64,000 nt of DNA from Thermococcus sp. 18S1 (GTDB taxonomy: Archaea > Methanobacteriota_B > Thermococci > Thermococcales > Thermococcaceae), in NCBI RefSeq assembly GCF_012027645.1, contig NZ_SNUU01000001.1, positions 1,674,001-1,738,000 of the forward strand, in the 5' to 3' direction. This document shows, one piece after another, positions 27,670 to 37,299 of this stretch. Every line of letters starts with the position of its first letter. Position 1 is the first letter of the stretch. The translations under genes were made by a program, and so were the position numbers. The notes beneath the pieces are model-generated. The model saw only the letters and a list, made by a program, of their open reading frames with translations, ran no database searches and was not told the DNA's origin.

Positions 27670-28600
27670 GGTTGGTGACCCGAAGGTTGCGGTCGTTTAC
27701 ATTGGGAGGACCTCGAGGGGCAACATAGTGGAGTTCGTCGAATCAATCCCGACCTACAATCCGCAAGAAAAGTGGGTGCTCATCGTCTCATCGCTCAACG
27801 GCTGTCCGGTCGGCTGTAAGATGTGCGACGCCGGCTTCTTCTACAAGGGACGGCTGAGCGTGGACGAGCTGATGGACCAGATAGAGTATCCGGTTCAGAA
27901 GCGCTGGAACGGGAAGCCGAAAACCAGGAAGTTCAAGGTGCAGTTCGCGAGAATGGGCGAGCCGAGCTTCAACATGGCCGTCATCGAGGCGATGCGCATT
28001 TTGGGCGAGCGCTACGACAACTTCCACCCGTCGCTCTCGACGATAGCCCCGATTGGGACAGACAAGTTCTTCGAGGCACTGCTGGAGCTGAAGAAGGAGA
28101 TGTTCCAGACCAACTTCCAGCTCCAGTTCTCGATACACTCCACGAACCCGGAGCAGAGGGACGAGATAATCCCGGTCAGAAAGTGGGACCTTGAGAGAAT
28201 AGCCGAGTACGGGAAGGCCTTCTACGACGAGGGCGGCAAGAAGATTACGCTCAACTTCGCCCTGGCGAGGGAGAACGAGGCCGATGCAAGCGTCATAGCC
28301 GAGTACTTCCCGAAGGAGTACTTCCTCATCAAGATAACGCCGCTCAACCCGACGGTGAGCGTGCTAAAGAACAACCTCACCAACGACGTGGACCTTGAGA
28401 CCGGCCTTCCGATGAAGCACAGGAAGTTCGTGGACGACCTCAGGAGGCTCGGCTACGACGTCATTATCTCAGTCGGAGACACGAGGGAGAACCTCATAGG
28501 CTCGAACTGCGGCCAGTACATCCTCAGGTTCCTGAAGGAGAGGCCGGAGCTTAGAGAGGCCTACACCTTCGCGAGGGAGTTTGAGTTTAGGGTGAGCTGA
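27653..28600 (+). CDS. RlmN/Cfr-like radical SAM methyl synthase
   Basis: This 315-aa radical SAM protein has cluster cysteines C51, C55 and C58 in NGCPVGCKMCDAG and the C-terminal NCGQYI motif with C286. C286 corresponds to the methyl-carrying Cys of RlmN and Cfr. The region before the cluster aligns as VLIVSSLNGC against LCVSSQVGC of RlmN, so the second catalytic Cys of RlmN (C118) is Ile44 here. RlmN and Cfr methylate adenine C2 or C8 in RNA. The target here is unknown. It is the last gene of the SDR operon, overlapping the flavoprotein by 17 nt. Confidence 0.85.
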   Translation: MEILSEVGDPKVAVVYIGRTSRGNIVEFVESIPTYNPQEKWVLIVSSLNGCPVGCKMCDAGFFYKGRLSVDELMDQIEYPVQKRWNGKPKTRKFKVQFARMGEPSFNMAVIEAMRILGERYDNFHPSLSTIAPIGTDKFFEALLELKKEMFQTNFQLQFSIHSTNPEQRDEIIPVRKWDLERIAEYGKAFYDEGGKKITLNFALARENEADASVIAEYFPKEYFLIKITPLNPTVSVLKNNLTNDVDLETGLPMKHRKFVDDLRRLGYDVIISVGDTRENLIGSNCGQYILRFLKERPELREAYTFAREFEFRVS

Positions 28601-28643
28601 AAGCCTTCTTCCCTTTCTCTTTAAAAATTAGGAAAAAGAAAAC

Positions 28644-29786
28644 TCACCAGTCCACCTCGTGAATAAGCTCGCCCTCCGCGAAGACGTGCGTCGGGTAGTT
28701 CTCCATGCCGAAGGGGTCTCCGTTCCAGACTACCAGAGAAGCCCACTTGCCCTTCTCTATGCTCCCGAGTCTGTCGTCAACGCCGAGTATCTTCGCGTTG
28801 TTGTGGGTGATAACCTTTATCGCTTCCGCCTTGCTCATGCCGAGCCTTATGAAGTGCCTGAGCTGGAGATAGAGGTTCGCCTGGAGCGTGACCGGGTGGT
28901 CGCTCATGAGTCCGAAGAGGGGCTTGACCTCAAGTAAATACTTAGCGTTCTTCCAGTCCTCGTGCTTTAGTTCGACCTTGTAGGGGTGGCTGTCGAAGGG
29001 GCCGTAGATTACAGGAACGCCCTCGGCCTTAATCTTCTCGAAAGTCTCCCTGCTGTGGACGTCGCCAGCGTGCTCGATGGTTATCTTGAGTCCGAACTTC
29101 CGCTTTATCATGAGGAGCGCCGCGATGTCGTCCTCCTTGTGGACGTGGACGCGGAGCGGGATCTCGCCCTTGAGAACCGGAATGAGGGCTTCAACGGTAG
29201 GCTCGACCTCCTCCGGCTCCTTCTTGCCCTTCTCCAGCAGGGCTATCGTCTTCTGCGTCTTAATTAGCCAGTTGAGGAGAATCCCTATCGCGCCCATCCT
29301 CGTGCTCGGCCTCGTTCCCTTCCACTCCTTCGTTGAGCGCGGGTTGTAGCCGAAGGCCGCCTTAACGCCTGCGTACTGGATGAATGCATCCTCTATGTCG
29401 CGCCCGTAGTTCTTGATGAAGACGGCCTTTCCACCGATGATGTTTCCGCTCCCCGGCAGGACGGAGGAGTAGAGCACTCCAAACTCGATGGAGTGCCTGA
29501 AGGCCTTGTCATCCATGTAGATGGAGTAGAGGGCATCGACGAGCGGCAGAACCGCGTCCATCTGCTCGTTGGCCTCGCCCTCCTGGTAGGGTTCTCCATA
29601 CCTGTCCATTCCTATGTGGCTGTGGCCGTCTATGAAGGCAGGGGTCACAACACCTTCAGCTATTATCTCCGCTCCCTCTGGCTTATCCTTCGTTACGTCC
29701 ACGATGTCCTTATCAAAAACGACGTAGACGTCCTTCAGAACGTTCCCCAGACCGTCGTAGAGAAGGGTTGCCTTTACAGCTTTCAT
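28644..29786 (-). CDS. amidohydrolase (imidazolonepropionase-like)
   Basis: This 380-aa metal-dependent hydrolase shows the HxH pair in TPAFIDGHSHIGMD, further His in RVHVHKEDDIAAL and TIEHAGDVHS, and the Asp in GLMSDHPVTLQANLY. Length and order match imidazolonepropionase-like amidohydrolases or prolidase-type dipeptidases. The substrate cannot be assigned. The ATG at 29786 follows GGTGAT. A TTTAAA element lies near 29817. Confidence 0.88.
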   Translation of the reverse strand: MKAVKATLLYDGLGNVLKDVYVVFDKDIVDVTKDKPEGAEIIAEGVVTPAFIDGHSHIGMDRYGEPYQEGEANEQMDAVLPLVDALYSIYMDDKAFRHSIEFGVLYSSVLPGSGNIIGGKAVFIKNYGRDIEDAFIQYAGVKAAFGYNPRSTKEWKGTRPSTRMGAIGILLNWLIKTQKTIALLEKGKKEPEEVEPTVEALIPVLKGEIPLRVHVHKEDDIAALLMIKRKFGLKITIEHAGDVHSRETFEKIKAEGVPVIYGPFDSHPYKVELKHEDWKNAKYLLEVKPLFGLMSDHPVTLQANLYLQLRHFIRLGMSKAEAIKVITHNNAKILGVDDRLGSIEKGKWASLVVWNGDPFGMENYPTHVFAEGELIHEVDW

Positions 29787-29904
29787 GCCCATCACCGCTC
29801 AGAGATATGCACTAACGTTTAAATGTCTGTCGATACTTGAAGGATTGAATTAAACAATCGCATAATTACCGAATTAAAGAAGCAGTGGGAGGTAGAAAAG
29901 AAGA

Positions 29905-30804
29905 TCAGTAGGGGAACTCAACACCCATGTCCTTCGCTATTTCGCGAAGGTGGGCTATGCGCTCCTTGGTCGGCGGGTGGGTGGCGAAGAGCTGGGAAAC
30001 CCTGTCACCTTCAAAATGGTCCACGATGAAGAGGTGCGCCAGCCCAGGGTTGCCGAGGGGCTTTTTCTTCTTTGCCTCTGCCTCTTTCTGAAGCTTTTTA
30101 ACCGCATCATCGAGCTTGAGCAGTGCACTCGCGAGGGCCCAGGGTTTTCCGCTGAGTCTGGCGCCGCCCTCATCGGCCGCGAACTCCCTCCGTCTGCTTA
30201 TAGCCGAGCGGATTATTATGGCCGCTATAGGGGCTGTTATGGCGATGAGGATGGCGTAGATGAAGCGGTCGAGGCTGAGGTCGCCGAAGATGGCCTTGAA
30301 GAAGGCCAGGTACTTGGTTACGTAGGCTATGTAAACCACCGCTCCGGCCAAAGCGCCAGCTATCGTGCCGACCAGTATGTCGTGGTTCTTCACGTGGGTG
30401 AGCTCGTGACCCAGGACACCCTCAAGCTCGTCCCTGTCCAGGAGTTCGAGAATACCCGTCGTGACCGTGACGAGGGCGTGCTTGGCGTTCCTGCCGGTGG
30501 CGAATGCGTTCGGGGTCGGGTCGTCGATTATCGCTATCTTCGGCATTGGAAGTCCTGCCTTCTTGCTGAGCTTCTCGACTATCTCGTAAAGCTCCGGCGC
30601 CTCGTCTCTGCTCACTATCCTGGCCTTCATCATCTTGACAACGAGCTGGTCACTGTACCAGAAGGAGAGGAAGCTCATTCCGACGGCGAACCAGAACATG
30701 TAGGTCATCCACCTGGCGCCGCCGAGGAGGTAGCCCATGGCCATCAGGAGGCCGGTTAGAAGGGCTATCATCAGAGTGGTTCTCAGGAACAACCAAATTT
30801 TCAC
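29905..30804 (-). CDS. htpX: HtpX-family membrane zinc metalloprotease
   Basis: This 299-aa protein has two N-terminal membrane helices, the zinc motif HELTHVKNHD near residue 129, two more helices, and the third ligand region EFAADEGGARLSGKP. HtpX degrades misfolded membrane proteins. GTG start at 30804 with GGTGAT upstream. A second copy lies directly upstream on the same strand, with its own signals. Confidence 0.93.
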   Translation of the reverse strand: MKIWLFLRTTLMIALLTGLLMAMGYLLGGARWMTYMFWFAVGMSFLSFWYSDQLVVKMMKARIVSRDEAPELYEIVEKLSKKAGLPMPKIAIIDDPTPNAFATGRNAKHALVTVTTGILELLDRDELEGVLGHELTHVKNHDILVGTIAGALAGAVVYIAYVTKYLAFFKAIFGDLSLDRFIYAILIAITAPIAAIIIRSAISRRREFAADEGGARLSGKPWALASALLKLDDAVKKLQKEAEAKKKKPLGNPGLAHLFIVDHFEGDRVSQLFATHPPTKERIAHLREIAKDMGVEFPY

Positions 30805-30889
30805 GGATTATCACCTTCGTATGTGTTAAGTTCGAACTACCCTTTACAAACCTTTCGTTCGCTTCAAAAGATGGCAGAAATGGAGAAAG

Positions 30890-31768
30890 TCAGAAGGTGG
30901 GGGCGTAGCCCATCTCTTCCGAAATCTTCCTGAGCCTCTCGATCCTAGCCTCAGTGGGAGGATGAGTCGAGAACAGGCTCGCCAGGCTGGTTCCCTTGAA
31001 CGGGTTCACTATGAACATGTGAGCCGTTGCGGGGTTTCCGTCCCTCATCGGCCGGTAGCTGACGGCGCGTTCTATCTTCATCAGAGCGCTCGCGAGTGCC
31101 CAGGGCTTGCCGCTTATCTTCGCACCGCCTTCATCCGCCAAAAACTCCCTCGAGCGGCTCACGGCGGCCTGTATCAGCATCGCCGCTATCGGGGCGAGGA
31201 CGGCTATGAGTATCGCGGTCAGGACGTTGCCGGCGTCGTCCTCATCCCTGCCGAAGCCGCCGAAGATCGCTATCCACCGGGCCCAGTAGGCAAGCTGGAC
31301 GATGGCACCGGCGAGTGCTGCCGCAAAGGTTCCGATGAGCATGTCCCTATTCTTTATATGGGTAAGCTCGTGGCCGATTACCCCCTCAAGCTCGTCCCTG
31401 TCGAGGATTCTGAGCAGGCCAGTGGTCACGGCGACGACCGCGTGCTTCGGGTCCCTCCCAGTGGCGAACGCGTTGGGCGTCTCGCTGGGGATTATGGCAA
31501 CCCTCGGCATCGGCAGGCCCGCGTTCTCGGCGAGCTTTCTGACTATCGCGTGGAGCTCAGGGGCCTCAGACTCGTCAACTATCCTCGCGCGGTACCAGCT
31601 CAGAACGATTCTATCGCTGTACCAGTAAGATACGAAGTTGAAGACCATGGAAAACAGGAACATCATGAAAGCCGCACTGGGGCCCCCAAAAGCGTAGCCG
31701 ATGGCCATCAGTAATCCCGTCAGCACGGCCATCAGCAGACCAGTCCTGAACCACAGACCAAGCCCCAT
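30890..31768 (-). CDS. htpX: HtpX-family membrane zinc metalloprotease, second copy
   Basis: This 292-aa paralog of the adjacent protease shares the same layout: an [10 protein letters not shown] zinc motif near residue 130, the [15 protein letters not shown] ligand region and the [14 protein letters not shown] tail. The two differ in the loop between the later helices (here an insert [12 protein letters not shown]). The ATG at 31768 has a strong GGAGGTGA site. The tandem pair probably arose by duplication; each is followed by its own short gap. Confidence 0.93.
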   Translation of the reverse strand: MGLGLWFRTGLLMAVLTGLLMAIGYAFGGPSAAFMMFLFSMVFNFVSYWYSDRIVLSWYRARIVDESEAPELHAIVRKLAENAGLPMPRVAIIPSETPNAFATGRDPKHAVVAVTTGLLRILDRDELEGVIGHELTHIKNRDMLIGTFAAALAGAIVQLAYWARWIAIFGGFGRDEDDAGNVLTAILIAVLAPIAAMLIQAAVSRSREFLADEGGAKISGKPWALASALMKIERAVSYRPMRDGNPATAHMFIVNPFKGTSLASLFSTHPPTEARIERLRKISEEMGYAPTF

Positions 31769-31870
31769 TCTTTCACCTCCGGTGAACTCTCAATCCCATA
31801 AGGAGAGGCGAATCCACAAATAAAACCTTTTGGTACAAGATTGAGTATAATGAAAGAGAATAGAGGGGCA

Positions 31871-33523
31871 TCACATGCCCATGTCCATACCGCCCATTCC
31901 GCCCATACCGGGCATTCCGCCGCCCTGGCCGCCCTCGGGCTTGCTGACCTTGGCAGCGATGACGTCGTCGATTCTGAGGATCATTATGGCAGCCTCGCTG
32001 GCGCTCTTGATGGCCTGCTTCTTGACGCGGAGCGGCTCGATGATGCCCTTGGCGAGCATGTCGGCCGGCTCGCCCTCGAAGACGTCGATGCCTATGGCCC
32101 TGCCCTTGTTCTTGTGCTCGCTGATGACCTTGACGAGCATCTCAACGGTGTCGAGACCGGCGTTCTCAGCGAGGGTCTTCGGGATTATCTTAAGGGCCTC
32201 GGCGAAGTTCTCGATGGCAAGGGCCTCCTTACCGCCGACGGCCTTGGCGTACTCGTCGAGCCTGATGGCGAGCTCGATCTCCGGGGCACCGCCGGCCGGG
32301 AGGATGTAGCCGTCCTCCATGACATCCTTGACGACCTTGATGGCGTCCTCAAGGGCGCGCTCAACCTCGTCGATGACGTGCTCGGTGCCACCGCGGATGA
32401 GTATGGTGACCGCCTTCGGGTTCTTGCAGCCCTCGACGAAGATCATGCTCTCGCCGGCGATCTTGCGCTCCTCGACGAGGTCGGCGTGGCCGAGGTCCTC
32501 GGCGGTGAGGTCCTTAACATTGGTAACGACCTTAGCTCCGGTAGCTTTCGCGAGCTTCTCCATGTCGCTCTTCTTGACGCGCCTGACGGCGAGGATGCCG
32601 TACTTGGCCAGGTAGTGCTGGGCGAGGTCATCAATACCCTTCTGGACGAAGAGAACGTTCGCGCCGGTGGCGGCGATCTGGTCGACCATCTCCTTGAGCA
32701 TCTTCTCCTCCTGCTCAAGGAAGCTCATGAGCTGGTCCGGGCTGGTGATGTTTATCTTGGCATCGGTCTCGGTCTTCTTGACCTCGAGGGCCTCGTTGAT
32801 GAGGGCGATCTTGGCACCCTCAACCCTCTTCGGCATCCTGGGGTGGACGCGCTCCTTGTCGATGACGACGCCGCGAACGAGCTCGCTCTCCTCAACGCTC
32901 TCGCCGGCCTTCTTCTCGATCTTGATGTTGTCGATGTCCACGGTGAACTTTCCGTCCTTCTTCTCGGCGACCTGCCTGACGGCGTCAACGGCGAGCCTGG
33001 CGAAGAGCTCCTTGTGGCTCTCGGCGTTCTTGCCGGTGATAGAGGTCATGGCTATCCTCATGAGGGTCTCCTCGTCGTCCGGGGTGACCTCTATGGCGAT
33101 GTCCTCGAGTATCTCCTGGGCCTTCTCAGCCGCCATGGTGTAGCCCTTAACGATGATGCTCGGGTGAATGTTCTGGTCAAGGAGCTCCTCAGCCTTCCTG
33201 AGAAGCTCACCGGCAATAACAACGGCAGTGGTGGTTCCATCACCAGCCTCCTTGTCCTGGGTCTTCGCAACCTCAACCATCATCTTCGCAGCCGGGTGCT
33301 GGAGGTCTATCCTGTCGAGAATAGTAGCTCCATCGTTGGTGACAACGACATCACCAAGGCTGTCGACGAGCATCTTGTCCATACCCTTCGGACCGAGGGT
33401 GGTCCTAACGGTCTCAGCTATGATCCTCGCGGCGAGAATGTTGAGCCTCTGAGCATCCCTACCAACGTACCTCTGAGTTCCCTCAGGCAGAATAACAACC
33501 GGCTGTCCACTAAGCTGTGCCAT
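31871..33523 (-). CDS. thsB: thermosome (group II chaperonin) subunit
   Basis: This 550-aa chaperonin subunit has the ATP site [15 protein letters not shown] near residue 90 and the N-terminal [28 protein letters not shown] region. It also carries the C-terminal GGAPEIELA motif and the [16 protein letters not shown] tail. It folds proteins in the cytoplasm as a double ring. Codon use is strongly biased, as expected for a highly expressed gene. Thermococcales carry one or two subunits; the suffix B is tentative. Strong promoter and ribosome site upstream. Confidence 0.97.
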   Translation of the reverse strand: MAQLSGQPVVILPEGTQRYVGRDAQRLNILAARIIAETVRTTLGPKGMDKMLVDSLGDVVVTNDGATILDRIDLQHPAAKMMVEVAKTQDKEAGDGTTTAVVIAGELLRKAEELLDQNIHPSIIVKGYTMAAEKAQEILEDIAIEVTPDDEETLMRIAMTSITGKNAESHKELFARLAVDAVRQVAEKKDGKFTVDIDNIKIEKKAGESVEESELVRGVVIDKERVHPRMPKRVEGAKIALINEALEVKKTETDAKINITSPDQLMSFLEQEEKMLKEMVDQIAATGANVLFVQKGIDDLAQHYLAKYGILAVRRVKKSDMEKLAKATGAKVVTNVKDLTAEDLGHADLVEERKIAGESMIFVEGCKNPKAVTILIRGGTEHVIDEVERALEDAIKVVKDVMEDGYILPAGGAPEIELAIRLDEYAKAVGGKEALAIENFAEALKIIPKTLAENAGLDTVEMLVKVISEHKNKGRAIGIDVFEGEPADMLAKGIIEPLRVKKQAIKSASEAAIMILRIDDVIAAKVSKPEGGQGGGMPGMGGMGGMDMGM

Positions 33524-33573
33524 TTGACATTCCTCCTATCAAATTCCTTTTTGCAGAAACGCTTCGTCAGCAC

Positions 33574-33586
33574 TGCATATAAATTT
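33574..33586 (-). promoter_or_regulatory. thermosome TATA box
   Basis: On the minus strand AAATTTATATGCA reads as a strong TATA element about 57 nt before the ATG, giving a leader of about 30 nt with GGAGG at 33533-33537. Confidence 0.6.
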
Positions 33587-33701
33587 TTGGGTCAAAAATT
33601 TCAATTAACACATAAGATTTTGAAAGAATGACAAAAATATGTCCTGGAAATGGGGGAAAGGCCTAAAACCTTGGCGCACAACTGAGGGCGGGTGGACGTA
33701 G

Positions 33702-34370
33702 GTGAGGATGATAAAGCAGGGCGCGGAGGCCAAGATATACATCTCAGGATTCGGCGAGTATTTCGGGGCGGAACTCCTTCCCGGTGAAACGGTGATCATC
33801 AAGCACAGGGTTCCAAAGCGCTACCGGATAAAGGAGATAGACGAACGGCTGAGAAAGGAGAGGACGGTTAGAGAAGCGAGGGTTCTCCACAGGGCGAAGG
33901 AGTTCGGTGTGAACTGCCCCTACGTCTATGAGGTTGATACAAGGGACATGAAGATAGCCATGGAGTTCATCGATGGTGAGAGACTGAAGGAGCTTCTGGA
34001 GAGACTGCCGATGGAAGAGCGGCTCCCCCTCTGCCGCGAGATTGGGAGGCAGATTGGAAGGCTCCACGAGGCGGGGGTAGTGCACGGTGACCTGACCACC
34101 AGCAACATGATATTCAGAGATGGAAAGGTTTACCTGATAGACTTTGGTTTAGCCGACTTCGACCCCACCCTGGAGGCCCAGGGCGTCGATCTGCACCTAC
34201 TCAAGCGCGCCATGGAGAGTACGCACTACACCTGGTTCGAGAAAGGGTTTGAGGCGGTTTTAGAAGGCTACGCCGAGGTCAGGGGCGAGGAGAAGGCGGA
34301 GGAAATCAGGGCAAAGATAGAAGAAATCGAGAGCAGGGGAAGGTACAGGGAGCGGAGCTGGGTGGGATAG
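33702..34370 (+). CDS. bud32: KEOPS complex kinase/ATPase Bud32
   Basis: This 222-aa atypical small kinase shows IKQGAEAKIYI at the start, the Lys in VIIKHRVPKRYR, the catalytic VHGDLTTSNMIF loop and YLIDFGLADF (DFG). Bud32 is part of KEOPS, which helps Kae1 make the t6A base of tRNA. In many archaea it is fused to Kae1; here it is free-standing. Start GTG 33702 (GGTGG, 6 nt) or ATG 33708. Confidence 0.94.
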   Translation: MRMIKQGAEAKIYISGFGEYFGAELLPGETVIIKHRVPKRYRIKEIDERLRKERTVREARVLHRAKEFGVNCPYVYEVDTRDMKIAMEFIDGERLKELLERLPMEERLPLCREIGRQIGRLHEAGVVHGDLTTSNMIFRDGKVYLIDFGLADFDPTLEAQGVDLHLLKRAMESTHYTWFEKGFEAVLEGYAEVRGEEKAEEIRAKIEEIESRGRYRERSWVG

Positions 34371-34384
34371 GGAAAAGTGCAGAA

Positions 34385-36115
34385 CTACTCTTCCCTGAAA
34401 GCCCTCAGAACCCTCTCGAAAATCTCACGCTCCTTTCCGCGCTTCTTTCTTGCAAGGCTCTCAACTATCAGCTCCGGCGTGCTCCTGCCGAGTTTCCCAA
34501 AGACCGGCTGCCTGTCAACGATGAGATTGAGCTTCTCGTCCAGGCCTTTGGCCTCTATTCCATCGACCCTCGCAAAGGGAAGCTCATTCCTGAGGTCCTC
34601 CCCCAGGTGCGACACTATGACAACGTAGAAGCCCTTCTCGTGGGCTATCTTCAAAAGTTCACCGATTATCTTGACAGCCGCGCCGGGCTCGGTTATGGCC
34701 TCGAACTCGTCTATAAGGATGAGCTTTCTGCCCTCTCCGCGAAGGGCTCTAACAAAGGAGCGCAGGGCCGTCTCAAAGGCACCGGCACCGTAGGCGCTCC
34801 TCTTCCTCCTGAAGAAGAACAGCTCGTCGAGGGGCTCGACCCAGGCTTTCTCAGCCGGAACAGGGAATCCCATGTGAGCGAGGACGGTTATCTGTGTCAT
34901 CAGTTCCAAGAGGCTGGTCTTTCCACCGCTGTTGGCACCGGTGAGGATGACCACCCCCTCGTCGTGTATATCTTCGGCTCCTGGGACTGGGAACCCATCG
35001 GGCCTTTTCCCGACGGTATAGCTGACCGGCTGGGGGTTTTCTATGAAGAGATGCCGCCCGTTGACGAACGCTATTCCGCCCTTCCAGAGCTCGGGGAAGG
35101 AAAAGCCCTCGGTGAAGTCCCTCACGGCCAGCAGGAAGTCAAGCTCGTGGACGCGGCCGAGTTCCTCCTTGAGCTTGGGGAGAAGGGGCATGATTCTCTC
35201 AAGCACTTCCCTGCTCCGGAGGTACAGCTCGACCTTGAGCTCCTTTTCGAGCTCCTCGCGGAGCATCTCTACCCTCTCGGGGGGAACGGTCACCGGGTAC
35301 AGCTCCTCCCGGGAGAAGAGCTCGACGGTGATGCCAAGCTTTTCGCTCAGCTCGTTCTCGGCCTCGTTTATTAAATCCAGAATCTCGCCCTCGACCTCGC
35401 CGAAGTGCCTGAATATGGCCTCGTAGTTCCCGGCCTTGAGCTCTCCGAGGAAGTCTAACAATTCCTTCCCGCTCAGCGTCAGGCTGAACTTCTCAAGTTT
35501 CTCGGCTATTTCCTCGTTAAGTTCGTGCTCTTTCTCCACAACCAGCTCCTCAAGGCCGTCGAGGAGCTTCCGCTTTTCCATAACCTCCCCAAGTTCGTTC
35601 AGCCCACGGAGTATCTCCGAGGCGACGCTGCCCTCTCCGGTTAGCTCGCCGATTTTGGCTAGAGCCTCAAGCGTTTCCCGATTCTCCCACAGGGGCATGA
35701 TATAGAGCTCCGGGGCTATCTGGGACGGCGTTAGCTCGACGTCAATCCCGTAGCCGACGGTGCTGAGCACCAGGGAATATCCCTCCGTGTCCTCCAAACC
35801 CGTCGAGACCTCGCAGAGCCCCAGGCTCTGAGCCCTTTCGAGCTCGCCTTCGTCAACTATGAGAATCCTGTCGTGAAGGTAGTCGCGGCGGAACTTTATC
35901 GGCTTGACTTTGGCTATCTGCTCCCTCAGCTCGGGCAGGATTTTGGGGAGGTTTTCCCGGAAATAGTCCTGCCTGCGGAGAATCTCCTCCCCGTTGGAGG
36001 TGGGTTCAAACCTATCTAGAAAGGCCGAACTCCCAGGGAGGACTAACCGCCTCTTTATCTCCTCTCTGATTGCGCGGTATATCGCTTTAGCCTCGGGGTT
36101 CAGCTTGAGCGTCAT
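34385..36115 (-). CDS. archaeal MutS2-like ATPase
   Basis: This 576-aa protein has the MutS-type ABC ATPase at the C-terminus: Walker A ILTGANSGGKTSLLELM near residue 395, the Q-loop region, KLILIDEFEAITEPG (Walker B) and the following His switch IVSHLGED. The middle is a long helical lever. It lacks the mismatch-recognition domain of MutS and the C-terminal Smr nuclease of bacterial MutS2. A role in recombination or repair is probable but unproven. The start at 36115 follows a weak TATA about 30 nt upstream; leaderless. Confidence 0.85.
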   Translation of the reverse strand: MTLKLNPEAKAIYRAIREEIKRRLVLPGSSAFLDRFEPTSNGEEILRRQDYFRENLPKILPELREQIAKVKPIKFRRDYLHDRILIVDEGELERAQSLGLCEVSTGLEDTEGYSLVLSTVGYGIDVELTPSQIAPELYIMPLWENRETLEALAKIGELTGEGSVASEILRGLNELGEVMEKRKLLDGLEELVVEKEHELNEEIAEKLEKFSLTLSGKELLDFLGELKAGNYEAIFRHFGEVEGEILDLINEAENELSEKLGITVELFSREELYPVTVPPERVEMLREELEKELKVELYLRSREVLERIMPLLPKLKEELGRVHELDFLLAVRDFTEGFSFPELWKGGIAFVNGRHLFIENPQPVSYTVGKRPDGFPVPGAEDIHDEGVVILTGANSGGKTSLLELMTQITVLAHMGFPVPAEKAWVEPLDELFFFRRKRSAYGAGAFETALRSFVRALRGEGRKLILIDEFEAITEPGAAVKIIGELLKIAHEKGFYVVIVSHLGEDLRNELPFARVDGIEAKGLDEKLNLIVDRQPVFGKLGRSTPELIVESLARKKRGKEREIFERVLRAFREE

Positions 36116-36224
36116 CGCTAAGGAAATGGGCAAAGGACTAAAAAAGTTACCTGAGGCTCGAAAACGGCAAAATTTATAAATTTGGGAAGTAATATTGCAA
36201 CAATGTCCCTGGGTGAGGATAGAG

Positions 36225-36731
36225 ATGATCGATAGGCTCCTGAGCCCGAGCTATCATATAAGGGTCCTGAAACTCGACAAGTTCAAACCGGAGGAGATAG
36301 TTGATGGGTTCCGTCGGAAAGGAGCATACGTCTCGGAATTTCAGAGGGACATCGATATCGAGCTCGCCATAGAGTCGTTCATAGCCTCGAGCTACGGGGA
36401 CTACGTTTACGTGCTGAAGTTTCCGAAGGGGCGGCTGTTCCTTGCAAGGCACACCAAAAGGCTCCATGAAAAGAAATGGTCGGATACAGGGCGCTACATC
36501 GCCCGCGATGAGAACGGGCTCAAGCGCTTCCTTCTGAGGGAGGTCTCCAGGAAATCAATGGTCATTATAGAGGTGCCCCGCATCATCATCTGGGGTGCCA
36601 TATGGTGGCTCGTCTGGAGCTACTTCGAGGAATATCCTCTCGGAACGTTCCTGCTGTTCTTCCTCGGTTTCCTCCTCGACGACCTCTCGAAGGTGCTGGA
36701 GTACTTCGTCCTGGGCTACTGCAAAGGATGA
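36225..36731 (+). CDS. hypothetical protein with C-terminal membrane hairpin
   Basis: This 168-aa protein has a soluble N-terminal part of about 110 residues and two hydrophobic C-terminal segments ([12 protein letters not shown] and [12 protein letters not shown]). No family is recognised. The ATG at 36225 follows GGTGAGG. A TATA-like AATTTATAAATTT at 36170-36182 suits this start. Its 3' end overlaps convergent moaC by 16 nt. Confidence 0.7.
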   Translation: MIDRLLSPSYHIRVLKLDKFKPEEIVDGFRRKGAYVSEFQRDIDIELAIESFIASSYGDYVYVLKFPKGRLFLARHTKRLHEKKWSDTGRYIARDENGLKRFLLREVSRKSMVIIEVPRIIIWGAIWWLVWSYFEEYPLGTFLLFFLGFLLDDLSKVLEYFVLGYCKG

Positions 36732-37201
36732 GTCTGCTCTCCTTTCACCTTCTCTACCACGTGAATGCCCTCGATCCTCGTGAACGGGTACTGGCCGCTC
36801 TCGTCCTTCTCAACGGCCTTGACCATGTCCCATATTGTCAGCAGGGCGACTGTGACGCCTGTTAGGGCCTCCATTTCAACTCCCGTCTTGTATGTGGCGC
36901 GAACCTCGCAGGTCGCCTCTATGTAGTCATCGCCGAACTCGAAGGATATATCCACCCCAGTGAGGGGTATCGGGTGGCAGAGCGGAATCAGTTCGGGCGT
37001 TTTCTTGACGGCCAGGATTCCAGCTATCTGGGCCGTGGCTATAACGTTGCCCTTTTTCGTCTTCCCGGATTTTATCAGCTCGATGGTTTCGGGCTTCAGC
37101 TTTATCCTGCCCCTGGCGGTGGCCTTCCTAAAAACTTCCGTCTTATGGCCAACCTCCACCATCTTAACACCCTTTTCATCAACGTGCGTCAGCTCACCCA
37201 T
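36716..37201 (-). CDS. moaC: cyclic pyranopterin monophosphate synthase MoaC
   Basis: This 161-aa protein has the MoaC core: [36 protein letters not shown] and [17 protein letters not shown] followed by KAVEKDE. It acts after MoaA in molybdopterin synthesis. The ATG at 37201 follows GGGGAT; upstream in-frame codons are not conserved. It lies far from moaB/moeA at 12-13.7 kb, so the pathway is split in this region. Confidence 0.95.
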   Translation of the reverse strand: MGELTHVDEKGVKMVEVGHKTEVFRKATARGRIKLKPETIELIKSGKTKKGNVIATAQIAGILAVKKTPELIPLCHPIPLTGVDISFEFGDDYIEATCEVRATYKTGVEMEALTGVTVALLTIWDMVKAVEKDESGQYPFTRIEGIHVVEKVKGEQTHPLQ

Positions 37202-37299
37202 ATGAATCCCCATTCCATGGAGGACGATAAAGTTTAAAACCCTGACCCCCACTTACACTTGGGATTATCAGGATCTTACTCCTCAAAGGGGTGCTCAAT

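Noticed and set aside
31841-33631. 596-codon frame opposite the thermosome gene
   Set aside because: The antisense of a highly biased gene stays open by codon composition; it is Leu/Asp/Val repetitive with no domain.
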